From positions 136,091-200,090 of the forward strand of contig NZ_FNCN01000002.1 in the NCBI RefSeq assembly GCF_900100605.1: 64,000 bases of DNA, read 5' to 3'. Below are positions 63,993 to 64,000 of the stretch, piece by piece (position 1 is the first letter of the stretch; every line of letters begins with the position of its first letter). Made by a program: the position numbers and the translations under genes. The notes under the pieces were generated by a model. It saw only the letters and a list, made by a program, of their open reading frames with translations, did no database searches and was not told the origin of the DNA. The stretch is from Sinosporangium album. Lineage in GTDB: Bacteria > Actinomycetota > Actinomycetes > Streptosporangiales > Streptosporangiaceae.

Positions 63993-64000
63993 ACCTCCCT

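Overview
The window is GC-rich DNA (mostly about 70 percent or more by eye), with many GTG and TTG starts, dense gene packing and mycelial-actinobacterial proteins. Gene order (comEA-comEC-holA-rpsT-lepA, hemW, a DUF3097 gene, hrcA-dnaJ-rsmE; miaB, an extradiol-dioxygenase-like gene, miaA, hflX) points to a chromosome of an actinomycete, most likely Streptosporangiales (Streptosporangium/Nonomuraea/Microbispora-like). This placement is inference; there is no rRNA in the window. No tRNA, CRISPR array, intact insertion sequence or prophage was recognised.

Layout. 0-2 kb: the gluABC-type glutamate/acidic amino acid ABC importer, reading leftward, followed by a 17-bp tandem repeat and a Uma2-family gene. 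2.9-11 kb: miaB, two low-complexity membrane proteins, a dicarboxylate/glutamate symporter, a LigB-like protein coupled to an ogt-type DNA methyltransferase, an orphan MT0933-type antitoxin, miaA and an SCO6745-like gene. 11-18 kb: a large repeat-rich helical protein, an SDR enzyme, a small cupin, a fused FAD-oxidoreductase/GcvT enzyme and a secreted HNH nuclease. 18-26 kb: an envelope-signalling island with two exported PepSY proteins carrying Asp/Arg tails, an ABC1/UbiB-like kinase preceded by an unrecognised protein, an OmpR-type two-component system and a small exported protein. Matching 11-bp-spaced direct repeats lie before both PepSY genes and beside the response-regulator gene. 26-36 kb: a LacI regulator, a two-helix membrane protein, a 1037-residue secreted SdrD-B protein, a Tat-exported DyP peroxidase and two exported lipoproteins. 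35.6-42.3 kb: a glyoxylate module, aceB-glcD-glcE-glcF-iclR, with a palindromic IclR-like operator before aceB. 42.5-46.8 kb: a DUF4097 lipoprotein, hflX and an imidazolonepropionase-like amidohydrolase lacking two expected catalytic residues. 47-64 kb: core genes for competence, replication, translation, heme trafficking and the HrcA heat-shock regulon (a CIRCE element is visible), interrupted by a MOSC protein and a GH18 chitinase.

Genes that appear to work together: gluABC in uptake; GlcDEF (glycolate to glyoxylate) with AceB (glyoxylate plus acetyl-CoA to malate) under the IclR regulator; the two-component system with the two PepSY proteins; HrcA repressing hrcA-dnaJ-rsmE through CIRCE; ComEA/ComEC in DNA uptake; and MiaA/MiaB in successive steps of A37 modification on the same tRNAs.

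The most unusual features are short tandem repeats (15-17 bp) placed exactly at gene starts or stops. The best is a seven-copy 15-bp array at the junction between an unrecognised gene and the ABC1 kinase, in which the stop-codon/Shine-Dalgarno/start-codon module itself appears to have been duplicated. The palindrome CCGTACGG is also strongly over-represented.
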